Source of the DNA: an uncultured Archangium sp.
GTDB lineage: Bacteria; Myxococcota; Myxococcia; Myxococcales; Myxococcaceae
Assembly (NCBI GenBank): GCA_903905455.1
Contig: CAIVGN010000016.1
Span: 1 to 52,017, forward strand
Reading direction: 5' to 3'
Length of the DNA stretch: 52,017 nucleotides
In this document: in pieces, positions 1 to 8,800 of the stretch
Numbering within the stretch: position 1 is the first letter of the stretch
How the letters are laid out: each line of letters begins with the position of its first letter
Translations under genes and position numbers: made by a program
Notes under the pieces: model-generated
Told to the model about the DNA's origin: nothing
Databases searched by the model: none
Seen by the model: only the letters and a program-made list of their open reading frames with translations

Positions 1-429
1 CACGATGCCCGCCAGCTCGGCCTTCAGGTGGAGCGCGTTGGCGCTGCGCGGGGGCAGGCGCGCCACGAGGCCCTCGAGCACCGCGATGGCCTCGGCGGGC
101 TTGCCGCGCTGGACGTAGAGGTCGCACAGCGTGCGTTGGGCACTCACCACCTCGAGGGTGTCAGGCCCCCGAAGCGCGAGCAGCGAGGTGCAGAGCCGCA
201 CCAGGGCGTGCTCGGCCGCGGGCCAGTCCTGCATGGCGACGCAGACGTTGACCAGGGCCATCGCCGCGTCGGTGCGCACCTGCGCCACGTCGAGCTCGGC
301 GACGGCGAGGTTCCAGGCCGCTTCGCAGTCGGCGCGCGCGCGGTCGAAGGCGCCGGTGCGGGCGGCGGAGAGGCCCTTTTCCAGCAGGCGCGCGACGCGC
401 TCTTCGGGGGTCTTGAACAGGAAGCCCAT
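1..429 (-). CDS. TPR-like helical repeat protein, C-terminus beyond the window
   Basis: The minus-strand frame is open from an ATG at 429 to the left edge, giving 143 codons without a stop, so the gene is truncated by the window. The product starts MGFLFKTPEERVARLLEKG and continues with Ala/Leu-rich helical pairs spaced like tetratricopeptide repeats (residues about 15-50, 55-95 and 100-140). The last visible part, 'RGKPAEAIAVLEGLVARLP', fits a TPR helix. No signal peptide is visible, so it is probably a cytoplasmic protein-interaction module. It follows hipA on the same strand after a 54-bp gap and might be read through from that operon. Its partner is unknown. Confidence 0.7.
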   Translation of the reverse strand, partial: MGFLFKTPEERVARLLEKGLSAARTGAFDRARADCEAAWNLAVAELDVAQVRTDAAMALVNVCVAMQDWPAAEHALVRLCTSLLALRGPDTLEVVSAQRTLCDLYVQRGKPAEAIAVLEGLVARLPPRSANALHLKAELAGIV

Positions 430-483
430 GGCCTGGCATCCGAACTCGGCGCGCGTCCCCGGGCAAGTTGTCGGCCTGCGAAC

Positions 484-1743
484 TCAGCGACCCGCGCGGG
501 CCTTGCGGGGGGCGTAGTCGCGCTTCACCCCGTCGAGCCGCCGCTGGACCTGGCGCGTCGTGGCCGCGGTGACCCCGACGTCCTTCGCGGTCGCCGCGAA
601 GGCGTCGACGGCGCGCTCGACCTTGCGGAGGGCCGCTTCGGCCACGGGCGCGCTCAGGGCTGCGGACTTCGCCAGCGCCAGGAGGTGAGCGCGGGTCGGC
701 TTCAGGGCCTCGCCCATGAGCGAGGTGCTGTGAAACCCGCCGGGCCCGCTCGAGGGCGTGAGGTCGAAGGCCGGCGACAGCGTCCACTCGCCACGCGCGT
801 CCATGAGGTAGGCGACGTTGTGCGCGTGATCATCGCGGTTGCAGGCGAGCACGTTGAACGCGGCCCGGCGAAACGCCTCGAGCACCTGGGTTCGGTCGCG
901 CGTGAGCGAGAAGGTCGCCGCCAGCACGCCCTGGTAGTCGAGCGAGGGCAGCCGGTGGCTTTCGTGCAACAGGCCTCCGATGGTGTGCATGTGCACCCGG
1001 TGGTTGCCGACGCGGTCGAAGCGGCGCACGCCGAAGGCCCGGCGCTTCCCGTCGAGGGCGAAGAGCCGCGTCACCGGCACGTCGAGGCCCGCCTTGCGCG
1101 CGAGCTGCGCGTAGGTTTCCTCGAGCAGCCCCATGTCCTTCGGGTCGTCGCCGGCCGCGAACTTGATCAGCCAGTGCTCGAAGCCCGGGGGAATCTGCGT
1201 GGCGCCGGCGACCATGGTGTCGTCCGGGCCGACGCCCACCACCACCTTGGGCCGCGCGCCGCCGGGTGAACCACCGGCCAGCTCGAGCGCGGGCAATACC
1301 TTGCTGACGCGACCCTCGAAGATCTTCAGTGACTCGTGCTCGACCTGGCGGAGGCTCAACGCAAGGGCCTCGTTGTCGGGCCCGCCCTCCGCCGGGTGGA
1401 AGGTGAGCGCCCCCATCCCACGGTCTCCGAGCGCCCGCAGCCAGGTCAGCACCGAGACGCGTTCGGGGTCGAGGCCCGCGGCGCGCATGCGTCGGTGCAT
1501 GAGCACCAGGCCCCACCCGCCCGGGAGCGAGTCGTGGAACAGCCCGTAGAGCCCATGGAACTCCCGCGGGCCCTCGTCGAAGACCCCGGGCGCGAGCGGC
1601 AGCTTGAACGGCGAGAGCTCGAGGCCCGACTCGAGAAACAGGGGGTCGTACTGGAAGTGAACGCGGCGCTCGGCGTCGAGCAACCGCCCCACGAGCCGAG
1701 AACCGGTGGCCGTCGAGAGGCGGACGTCGACGTCCATGCTCAT
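484..1743 (-). CDS. hipA: HipA-family serine/threonine kinase toxin
   Basis: A 419-residue HipA-like kinase, close to the usual 430-440. HipA toxins phosphorylate aminoacyl-tRNA synthetases (GltX in E. coli) and stop translation. An N-terminal HipA subdomain covers about residues 1-120. A glycine-rich loop GGSPGGARPK lies at 157-166 and a core lysine at 194 in WLIKF. The catalytic loop RDDHAHN (303-309) places D304 and N309 where E. coli HipA has D309 and N314, and SPAFDL (323-328) supplies the DFG-like Asp327. All kinase elements look intact. The ATG at 1743 overlaps the hipB stop codon (ATGA), so the two are translationally coupled; the frame extends further upstream but only antisense to hipB. 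The target in this organism is not known. Confidence 0.88.
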   Translation of the reverse strand: MSMDVDVRLSTATGSRLVGRLLDAERRVHFQYDPLFLESGLELSPFKLPLAPGVFDEGPREFHGLYGLFHDSLPGGWGLVLMHRRMRAAGLDPERVSVLTWLRALGDRGMGALTFHPAEGGPDNEALALSLRQVEHESLKIFEGRVSKVLPALELAGGSPGGARPKVVVGVGPDDTMVAGATQIPPGFEHWLIKFAAGDDPKDMGLLEETYAQLARKAGLDVPVTRLFALDGKRRAFGVRRFDRVGNHRVHMHTIGGLLHESHRLPSLDYQGVLAATFSLTRDRTQVLEAFRRAAFNVLACNRDDHAHNVAYLMDARGEWTLSPAFDLTPSSGPGGFHSTSLMGEALKPTRAHLLALAKSAALSAPVAEAALRKVERAVDAFAATAKDVGVTAATTRQVQRRLDGVKRDYAPRKARAGR

Positions 1744-2045
1744 CGCGACGCGCTCCGGCCTCGCTGGCGCTTCGTCTGTCTCGCTTCGATCTCCGCCAGG
1801 GAGTTCGCCCGCGGTGGCTGCAGCAGGGTGTCGAAGGCGTCGAGCGCCCGCATCGCCGAAGCGATCATCACCAGGCGCTCGAGGGAGATCTTCCCCGTAC
1901 GCTCGAAGAGCCGCAGCGTGGGCAAGGCGACACCGGCGCGCCTGGCGAGCTCCGCCTGCGTCCACCCCAGCCCGAGCCGGACCGACCGCGCGCGCCCGGC
2001 GAGGGCCTGGCAGACCTCGGTCGGGCTTTGAAGAACTGACATCAT
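1740..2045 (-). CDS. hipB: HipB-like antitoxin, Cro/C1-type HTH repressor
   Basis: A 101-residue protein with one helix-turn-helix of the Xre/Cro type at about residues 27-70 (WTQAELARRAGVALPTLRLF). This is the standard antitoxin and autorepressor partner of HipA. The C-terminus is short and basic (RQTKRQRGRSASR) and may act as the flexible HipA-contacting or proteolysis tail. Two ATG codons in tandem, at 2045 and 2042, are possible starts. The first lies one base beyond the arm of a 37-bp palindrome, which leaves no room for a Shine-Dalgarno sequence. The antitoxin gene comes first and overlaps hipA by four bases, the usual order for hipBA. Confidence 0.85.
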   Translation of the reverse strand: MMSVLQSPTEVCQALAGRARSVRLGLGWTQAELARRAGVALPTLRLFERTGKISLERLVMIASAMRALDAFDTLLQPPRANSLAEIEARQTKRQRGRSASR

Positions 2046-2046
2046 G

Positions 2047-2083
2047 GTGTCACTTATAGCCAGAATATGGCCATAAGTGACAC
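2047..2083. promoter_or_regulatory. Probable HipB operator overlapping the hipBA promoter
   Basis: A 37-bp inverted repeat with 16-bp arms GTGTCACTTATAGCCA and TGGCCATAAGTGACAC around a 5-bp centre; only one arm position fails to pair. It fills most of the 50-bp gap between hipB and the upstream lipoprotein gene. On the minus strand the arm nearest hipB contains TATAAG, a good -10 candidate seven bases before the hipB ATG. Transcription would then begin at or next to the start codon, giving a leaderless message, and a bound repressor would cover the promoter. The palindrome is directly visible; the promoter assignment is inference. Confidence 0.72.
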
Positions 2084-2095
2084 CCGGATATCAGC

Positions 2096-2863
2096 TCACA
2101 GGCAGGTGCCGAAGGACGTGCCCGTCGCCGGGTTGCACGTGGTGCCCCCGGTGCAGGTGGGCACGCCCGCGTCGCCGTTGCACAGCTGGACGCACTTCAG
2201 GCCGGCGCCGCTGACGTTGAAGCACGCCGAGCCGGGGACGCACTCCGAGGGGGCGCCGAGGATGGTGTTGCACGCCCCGCCGACCGCGATGCTGCCTGCC
2301 GTGGTGCAGACCGTGATGGCCGAGGTGCCACCGATGGTCGGCAGGCAGCTCTTGGTCGAGTCAGCGCACGCCGCGCCGAAGAGCTGGCAGGGCAGGAGGG
2401 GGTCGGGGCCGTAGCAGACGCCGAAGTCGACGCCCGAGGCCGCGGTGCACGAGCCCGAGAGACAGCTCGGGGCGCCGCCGTCACGGTTGCAGAACTGCGT
2501 GCATTGCTTGTTGCTGCCGCCGGGGATGACGACGTTGAGGCAGATGTTGCCCTTCTTGCACTCGGGCGGGTCACCCAGGATGTTGTTGCAGTTGCCGTCG
2601 GTGGCGATGGTCCCCGGCGTCGCGCACACCGCCGTGGTGCCGCTGCCCGTGGGGTAGCAGCCCTTCGCGCTGTCTGCGCACGCCGCGCCGAGCGGGGCAC
2701 AGGACGTCGTGCCACCGCCACCGCCCGTGGCGCTCCCGCCACCGCTCCCACCGCCCGTGCTGCCACCGGTGCCCCCTCCGGTGCCGGCATCGACGCCCGA
2801 GGGCGTGCCGCACGCGAGGAACAGGGACAGGACGACGAGGGCGGTGCTGAGGCGAGCGAACAA
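2096..2863 (-). CDS. Secreted lipoprotein with two 12-cysteine repeats
   Basis: 255 residues from a TTG at 2863, chosen because GGAG lies six bases upstream and the product then begins with a lipoprotein signal (LFARLSTALVVLSLFLAC) with an imperfect lipobox. A Gly/Ser/Thr linker follows (about residues 30-58). Then come two homologous modules of about 95 residues, each with 12 cysteines in the same order: CAPLGAACADSAKGC and CQLFGAACADSTKSC begin them, and both end in a 'G(V/T)C(Y/L)' segment. All 24 module cysteines could form disulfides, so an exported, oxidised surface protein is likely. The frame stays open far upstream, but that part is antisense to the next gene. The function is unknown. 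Confidence 0.75.
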   Translation of the reverse strand: MFARLSTALVVLSLFLACGTPSGVDAGTGGGTGGSTGGGSGGGSATGGGGGTTSCAPLGAACADSAKGCYPTGSGTTAVCATPGTIATDGNCNNILGDPPECKKGNICLNVVIPGGSNKQCTQFCNRDGGAPSCLSGSCTAASGVDFGVCYGPDPLLPCQLFGAACADSTKSCLPTIGGTSAITVCTTAGSIAVGGACNTILGAPSECVPGSACFNVSGAGLKCVQLCNGDAGVPTCTGGTTCNPATGTSFGTCL

Positions 2864-3004
2864 GGAGACTCCGTTGAGGAAGGTGAGCCCCGCGCCCAGC
2901 GCAGGGGCCCGTGGATTTAGCAGTGGCCCCGCGGTTGGCCAGCGAACGGCCCCGCCGCAAATGCTGCGCTGAGCCGTTTGCGCCCGCTGGTGGATCATCG
3001 CGGC

Positions 3005-5233
3005 ATGCGCCGAGCGAGCCTGGCTCTCGTGGTCCTCTTCACCTGCCGAGCGATGGCGGCAGATTGGTACGTCACTCCCGGCGGCGATGACGCGGCGGCG
3101 GGCACGCAGGCCGCGCCCTTCGCGACGCTCACGCGGGGGCTCGCACGTTCCGCCAGCGGAGACCGGGTGTTGCTCGAGCGAGGCCATACCCACGCCGCCG
3201 CCGGGGTGAGCGTGCCTTCGGGCCGCACCCTCGCGGCGTATGGCACCGGCGCAGGCCCCGTCCTCACCGCGTCGACGCCGGTGAGCTTCACCGGCACGTG
3301 GAGCCAGGACGCGCGCGTGCGCACCGTGGCGGTGGGCAGCAAGGTGCTCGCGCTCTACGTCGACGGCCGCTTCGTCCCCCTGGCGCGCTACCCGAACACC
3401 GGCTTCCTGCGCATCGACAACGACGACAGCCCTGATCAGATCATCGACGCCGAGCTCGCCAGCCGCCCCGGTGTGGCCGCGGGAAGGTGGACCGGCGCGC
3501 AGGTGCGGTGGCGCCGCTGGAGTTGGTGGTGGGAGACGCGGACCATCACCGCGCACGCGCAGGTCACCACGCTCGACCTCGGCGCCGGGGGCCGCTTCCA
3601 GGACCCGTTCTCCGACCCGGGCTCGGGCTACTTCATCGACGACGACCTCGACGAACTCGACGCCCCCGGCGAGTGGTTCTGGGGTGGCGGAACGCTCTAC
3701 GCATTCCCTCCCACCTGGGCCACGGCGCAGAGCGTGTACGAGGTGGTCACCAGCACCGACGGCGTGAAGAGCGCGGGTGCGACGTTCAGCGGGGTCCAGT
3801 TCCAGCGCTTCGCGGGCACCGCGCTCGAGCTCGACGGCCCGAGCACCATCGAAGACTGCACCTTCGCGCAGCTCGAGACGAACGCCGTCGACTTCACCTG
3901 GAACGCGCAGCCCTTCACCATTCGCGGCTCGACCTTTCGTGACGTGCGCAACGTGGCCATCTCCGGCTGGGCCGACCCCGCGGGCGCGGGTGGCTCGCTC
4001 ATCGAGCGCAACACCTTCACCCGCATCGGCATGGAGCGCGGCTACGGAGGCAGCGGCTCGTGGCACGCGGCAGGCATCGTGCTGGGCCGGCTCAAGGCGG
4101 GCGTGGTGCGGCTCAACCGCTTCGTCGACGTGGGCTACGCGGGCGTGCTGCTGGGCAGCGATGGGCAGACGGTGGAGCGCAACGTGCTGGTGCGCACCAT
4201 GGGCACGCTCAACGACGGCGCGGCCATCTACACCAACTGCAACGCGTCCATCATTCGCGAGAACCTCATCCTCGACACCATCGGCGACCTCGAGACCTCG
4301 CACGAGTGGTTCCCCCTGGGCAACGGCATCTGGCCCGAGTTCCTCTCGAACTTTCACGACACGCGCATCGAGGACAACACCATCGCCGGGAGCAACGGGC
4401 TGGGCATCATGTTGCCCAACAACTTCACCTGCACCGTCACCGGCAACGTGGCCTTCGACAACCGCACCGGTGGGCTGGGGCTCTCGGGCAACACCAACGA
4501 TGACCAGGCGCACACCCTCGCGCGCAACACGCTGGCCGCGGTGCTCCCCTCGCGGCGCCTCGTCCGGCCGGAGAACCTCACGCACTGGTGGTTGCCGCCG
4601 TACCCCGCGCCGACGCCCATCGCGCTCTCCTTCGAGGCGGGCGTCGACTACGGCTCGATGACCGACACCACGTTCATCGCCCCGGCGAGCAACGCGCACG
4701 TCATTCGCGAGGGGAACAACGACTTCGACACGCTCGCCGCGTGGACCGCCGCCGCGCCGAGCTGGGCGAGCGCCACCGGCAGCAGCGTGGTGCGCAAGAA
4801 CGCGGTGCTGCTCTTCAACGACACCGAGGCCGCGGTGGAGATGACCGTGCCCGCGGGGACGTGGACGAGGCCCGGCGGCGCGGCCGTGGGCGTCAGCGTG
4901 CACCTCGAGCCGTTCCGCAGCGTGGTGCTGGTGACCGACGGCGCCGTCGCGGCCACGCCTCCGTACTACGCCGCCTCGGGCATCGACTGGCGCGCGGCCG
5001 AGCCGGGCCTCGCGGTCACGGGCGGAGGCAGTGGCGCGACGGGTGGTGGGAGCGCTGCGACGGGTGGCGGCAGTGGCTCGGTCGACGCCGGTACGCAGAC
5101 CGCGGACGGTGGCTCGATGACGACGACCACGGGCTCGTGCGGCTGCACCAGCCTCGAGGGGCTGGGCGCGCTGGCGGTGCTGCTCTCGTGGTTGCGGCGG
5201 CCGACGTCTGCGCGGCGGGCGACGCACCGGTAG
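3005..5233 (+). CDS. Secreted right-handed parallel beta-helix protein with MYXO-CTERM-like tail
   Basis: 742 residues from the ATG at 3005, preferred over an in-frame ATG at 2978 because it starts a clean signal peptide (MRRASLALVVLFTCRAMAA). Next comes a DUF1565-like segment (DWYVTPGGDDAAAGTQAAPF). From about residues 260 to 510 there are short Asn/Thr-rich rungs such as 'IERNTF', 'RLNRF', 'VERNVLV' and 'RENLIL', typical of PbH1 repeats in polysaccharide lyases and related carbohydrate-active proteins. A Gly/Ser/Ala linker leads to GSCGCTS, a hydrophobic stretch and an Arg-rich end (LRRPTSARRATHR). This matches the Cys-TM-Arg plan of the myxobacterial MYXO-CTERM surface-sorting signal. The substrate is not evident. 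Confidence 0.82.
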   Translation: MRRASLALVVLFTCRAMAADWYVTPGGDDAAAGTQAAPFATLTRGLARSASGDRVLLERGHTHAAAGVSVPSGRTLAAYGTGAGPVLTASTPVSFTGTWSQDARVRTVAVGSKVLALYVDGRFVPLARYPNTGFLRIDNDDSPDQIIDAELASRPGVAAGRWTGAQVRWRRWSWWWETRTITAHAQVTTLDLGAGGRFQDPFSDPGSGYFIDDDLDELDAPGEWFWGGGTLYAFPPTWATAQSVYEVVTSTDGVKSAGATFSGVQFQRFAGTALELDGPSTIEDCTFAQLETNAVDFTWNAQPFTIRGSTFRDVRNVAISGWADPAGAGGSLIERNTFTRIGMERGYGGSGSWHAAGIVLGRLKAGVVRLNRFVDVGYAGVLLGSDGQTVERNVLVRTMGTLNDGAAIYTNCNASIIRENLILDTIGDLETSHEWFPLGNGIWPEFLSNFHDTRIEDNTIAGSNGLGIMLPNNFTCTVTGNVAFDNRTGGLGLSGNTNDDQAHTLARNTLAAVLPSRRLVRPENLTHWWLPPYPAPTPIALSFEAGVDYGSMTDTTFIAPASNAHVIREGNNDFDTLAAWTAAAPSWASATGSSVVRKNAVLLFNDTEAAVEMTVPAGTWTRPGGAAVGVSVHLEPFRSVVLVTDGAVAATPPYYAASGIDWRAAEPGLAVTGGGSGATGGGSAATGGGSGSVDAGTQTADGGSMTTTTGSCGCTSLEGLGALAVLLSWLRRPTSARRATHR

Positions 5234-5265
5234 CGGTGAGGTTTGGCTGCGCCTGAGCCTCGAGG

Positions 5266-5743
5266 CTACGGGCAGGGACTGCGCGGCACGTCCGCCCAGC
5301 CGCTCACCCCGTTGACCTCGAAGTGCAGGCGCAAGAGTGAGGTCTGACCCAGCGGCGCCTCGTCGATGAAGACGAAGCCTCCGTCGATGGGGTCGTGCAA
5401 GGTGTCGAGGCGGGAGCCGGTGAGCAGGTCCGGACCATTGAACGAGGCCTGGTCCGGAGGGCCCCTCCCGTCGACGTAATCTCGACGGGAGACGATCGGC
5501 AATCGCTGGCCTGCCGTGATGCCCCCGTCGTCATCGGACACCAGCAGCAGGTACGCCGAGCGCCCCAACTCGCGTCGTTGCGCGAGGGCCGTGCAGTCGT
5601 TGCGCGGACCATCGGTGACCCACACGCCCAGTCGATTCGGCGCTCCCCGGGACCCCGCACGCGCAGAGGAAGACGCCGATGAAGGAGGCACGCAGCACAG
5701 AGGGCGACGGGGTGTTCACGGAGGCGAGACGCAGCCCCTCCAA
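5266..5743 (-). pseudogene. Small lipoprotein gene with an apparent frameshift
   Basis: Two overlapping minus-strand frames look like parts of one gene. The upstream frame (starts at 5743 or GTG 5698) encodes a signal peptide with a lipobox-like end, LRASFIGVFLCACG. The downstream frame, ending at 5266, encodes the body: 'LGVWVTDGPRNDCTALAQR', then 'SAYLLLVSDDDGG', ending 'VNGVSGWADVPRSPCP' with two cysteines. A one-base shift around 5640-5660, inside the run GGGGTCCCGGGG, would join them. Either the gene is broken, the base call is wrong there, or the body is translated alone from a GTG at 5691 without export. No family is recognised. Confidence 0.45.
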
Positions 5744-5835
5744 ACTGTCGCATCGCGAGCTGCTGAAGGGCGGCTCCGCAGAGAGAGGTTCATTCCGGTG
5801 GAGCTTCGGGGCCGCTGGTGCCTTGTTCTGCCTCC

Positions 5836-8800
5836 ATGCCCACCTTCGAACTCCAGCACACGCAACTCCCCGGCTTCGCGAAGACCTGGCCCGATGAGGT
5901 CGCGCGCATCATCTCCGAGCGGCTCGAGTCGGAGATCGACGCCGGCGATGTGCGCACCATCGTGCTGTCCATCGTCCGCGGCACGCAGCGCGTCGGGGTG
6001 TGGCTGAAGCTCGAGTGGGACAACTACCCTGATGCCGAAGACACCGCCTCGGCCGTCGGCTTCCTCTCGCTCGCCCCCTGGCTGGACCAGGTCGACGCGG
6101 TGTCGCGAGGGGAGCTCAAGCTGGCGGCGCCCACGGGGTGGGCCCCGCACGTCCCGCTCCACTTCGAAGGCCCCGAGAAGGACGGTGCCTTCAAGGCTTG
6201 CTGGCTCGAGCTGCACCGCGCGCTGACCGCCACGGCCATCGAGGTCGGCACGCAGCAGCTCGCGACGCGCTTCAGGCAGCCCGTCGGGCTCTTCGTGTCC
6301 ATGTCGGGCACCGAGGCGCGGCTGGTGGCTTTCTGTGACCCCGTCGGTGGCCCCCTGTGGCCCCTCCAGGAGCTCCGCCGCGAGCACGGCTTCAGCAGCG
6401 TGTATCCCCAGGCCTCGCTCGGCCCCGCGGGCATCACCATCTTCTATCCAAAGGGGGAAGGTTCCGACGAAGGTGGCGCGCCCTGCATCCGCCGGCGCCC
6501 GCTGGCGTCCATCGAGCGCGCGACGGTCGACGACGACGAGCTGCACCTCCACTTCGAAGGCGAGCCGTTCCCCATTCGGTTCAGCGCCGGGCACACCAAG
6601 GAAGAGATGGGCGGCCCCGACAGGAAGGACGTCACCGCGGCGCTGCGGGACTGCGTGAGCGCGGCGGGCAAGCTCTCGACCGGCGAGGTGCGCGTCGAGC
6701 TGCCTCGAAGCCCCGAGGCGTTCGTCGCGGCCCTCGAGGCCCAGGGTGAAGAAGAGGACGGCTGGCTCAAGCAGCTCATCGCCACGCACGGCGCGCAGGC
6801 CGTCAGCGCGTTGATCAACGGCGTGCATCTTGGTGAGAAGCGCCTCGCCGAGCTGCACCAGAAGATGGCCTCGCTCGCCAGCGACGTCGAGGCCTGGGCG
6901 CTCGTCGTCGAGCACTTCCGCCACGTCGCGGGCGAGGAGCGCGCGGACTGGGGTTGGATGGAGACGCGCGCGCTCGTGGCGCTCGGTCGCTGGGACGAGG
7001 TGCTCGCGCCGCAGCGCGTGGTCGAGGACCAGCCCGGCAAGAAGAAGGAGAAGAAGCCGAGCCCGGAGAAGGCGCTCGCGCTCTTCACGCGGGGTGACGA
7101 AGCGGCCGCCCGCGCCGAGCTCGACGACAGCACCGACGGTGACGTGCTGGCCGTGCGCGCGTTGATCGAAGTGGAGCGGTCCCCGGAGGCTGCGCGGTCA
7201 CTGATTACCCGCGCCCTCGCCGACGGCATCCGCGCTCACCTCGAACTCCACGTGAAGGCACACCCGGTGCTGGGCCAGGTGCTGCGGGAACACGAGGCCT
7301 TCGAGGCGTCGCTCGTCGCCAGCCGGGCCGCCGTCGCCGCGCTCACGCCTTCGACCCTCGACATCACCCAACAGGCCAGCCTCACTGCTGCTCCTGCGCG
7401 CAGCCTCTTCGCCGCGGCGTTCTCCGAGGAGGGGGACGGGAAGTTCAGGGTCGCGCTGCGCCGGGCCGAGGGGTGGCTCGCCGTCGAGAGCGACACGCGC
7501 GTGGTCGAGCTCCGCCCGGGGCAGGTGCCGGTGGTGCTGTGGGAAGGGGAGGGCATCGAGGCCGTCGTCGAGGTGCCCGGCGGGCTCGTGGTCACCACCC
7601 AGCGCGCCCTGGTGTTGCTCGATGCGCGAGGCGTGCCGCAGGCCGAGTTGCTCAGCCCGTTGCGCTTTCAGGACCCGCTCGTGGCCCACGGCTCACTCGT
7701 CGCCTGCGGCTTTGGCGACACGCTGCGGCTGGCGCGCGTCGAGGGCGGCACCGTGACGTGGTGCGGCGCCATCAAGGTCAACGAGCGGCAGCACGTCCAC
7801 TCCATCGGCTTCACCAGCGCCACGCAGTTACTCGCGGCCTCGAGTGACGGCCTGGTACTCATCGACACCTCCGACGTGATGCACCCGCGCGCGACGGCCC
7901 GCGTCGAGGGGCAGTTCGAGATCCTCGACACGTGGGCAGGCCACGCGTTGCTCAAGCGCGACTCGGGTGCGCAGTTGCTCGACGTCACGGCGATGAAGGG
8001 CCTGTGGCACCTCGCGCTCGGTCATTCTCCCTCGGTCGCCCAGTCCACCGACGGGCGCGTCGCGCTCGCGTGGCGTGGGGAGGTGGTGCTCGTGGATCCG
8101 AAGACCCTCGCCACCGAGCGGTGCCTCCTGCAGGGCTCCGACGGCTCGGCCCTCGATGACACCCTCGCGGTGCGGGTCGAGCCGAACCGCGTCGTCGCCT
8201 TCACCAAGCAGGAGGGGCTGATGTCCCTCGAGCCGGTCGCGCTCGACGTGGGCGCGCTCGAGCAGGAGATCGCCGCCAGCCTGCTGAAGGTGCGTGGGTG
8301 GGCAGACGAGCACTTCGCGAAGTGGCTCGACGGGGGCGTGCCCGTGCCCGGTGGCGAGGAAGAGGAGGACGCGGAGGACTCAGTCGCGGAGACCGAGCCC
8401 TTCGGCGGCGCGCTCGGGCGGTGGGTCGGGCCTGTCGCCTCCCTCTACCCGCAGGGTCCGCGGTCGGTGGTCAACACCTCCAGCGATGGCTGCGTCGAGC
8501 TGCGCTTCGAGCGCAAGGACGCTCCACGCGCGAAGCGGGGTGAGAATGAAGACGACCGGGCGAAGGCTGCGAGGCGCCTGGCCGAGACCGTGCAGCACAC
8601 CCGCGAGTTGCTCGCCCGCACGCTCCGTGAAGAGGCCCTGCGCAGCATTCTCCGAGAAACCGCGGCGAAGGTCGCGGGGCGCGCCCCGGTGCGTGACTTC
8701 GTGCTCGGGCTCTCGTGCGACGGGCTCACCATTCTCGACGTGCTCACCGGCGGCGGCGCGACGCCTCCCTTCCGCGAGGTGGTCAAGCCGCCGCCCGCGC

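Noticed and set aside
2864-5227. A long N-terminal extension of the Cys-rich lipoprotein
   Set aside because: It would be antisense to the whole beta-helix gene and reads as Arg/Ala/Gly shadow; the TTG at 2863 with a ribosome-binding site and signal peptide is better.
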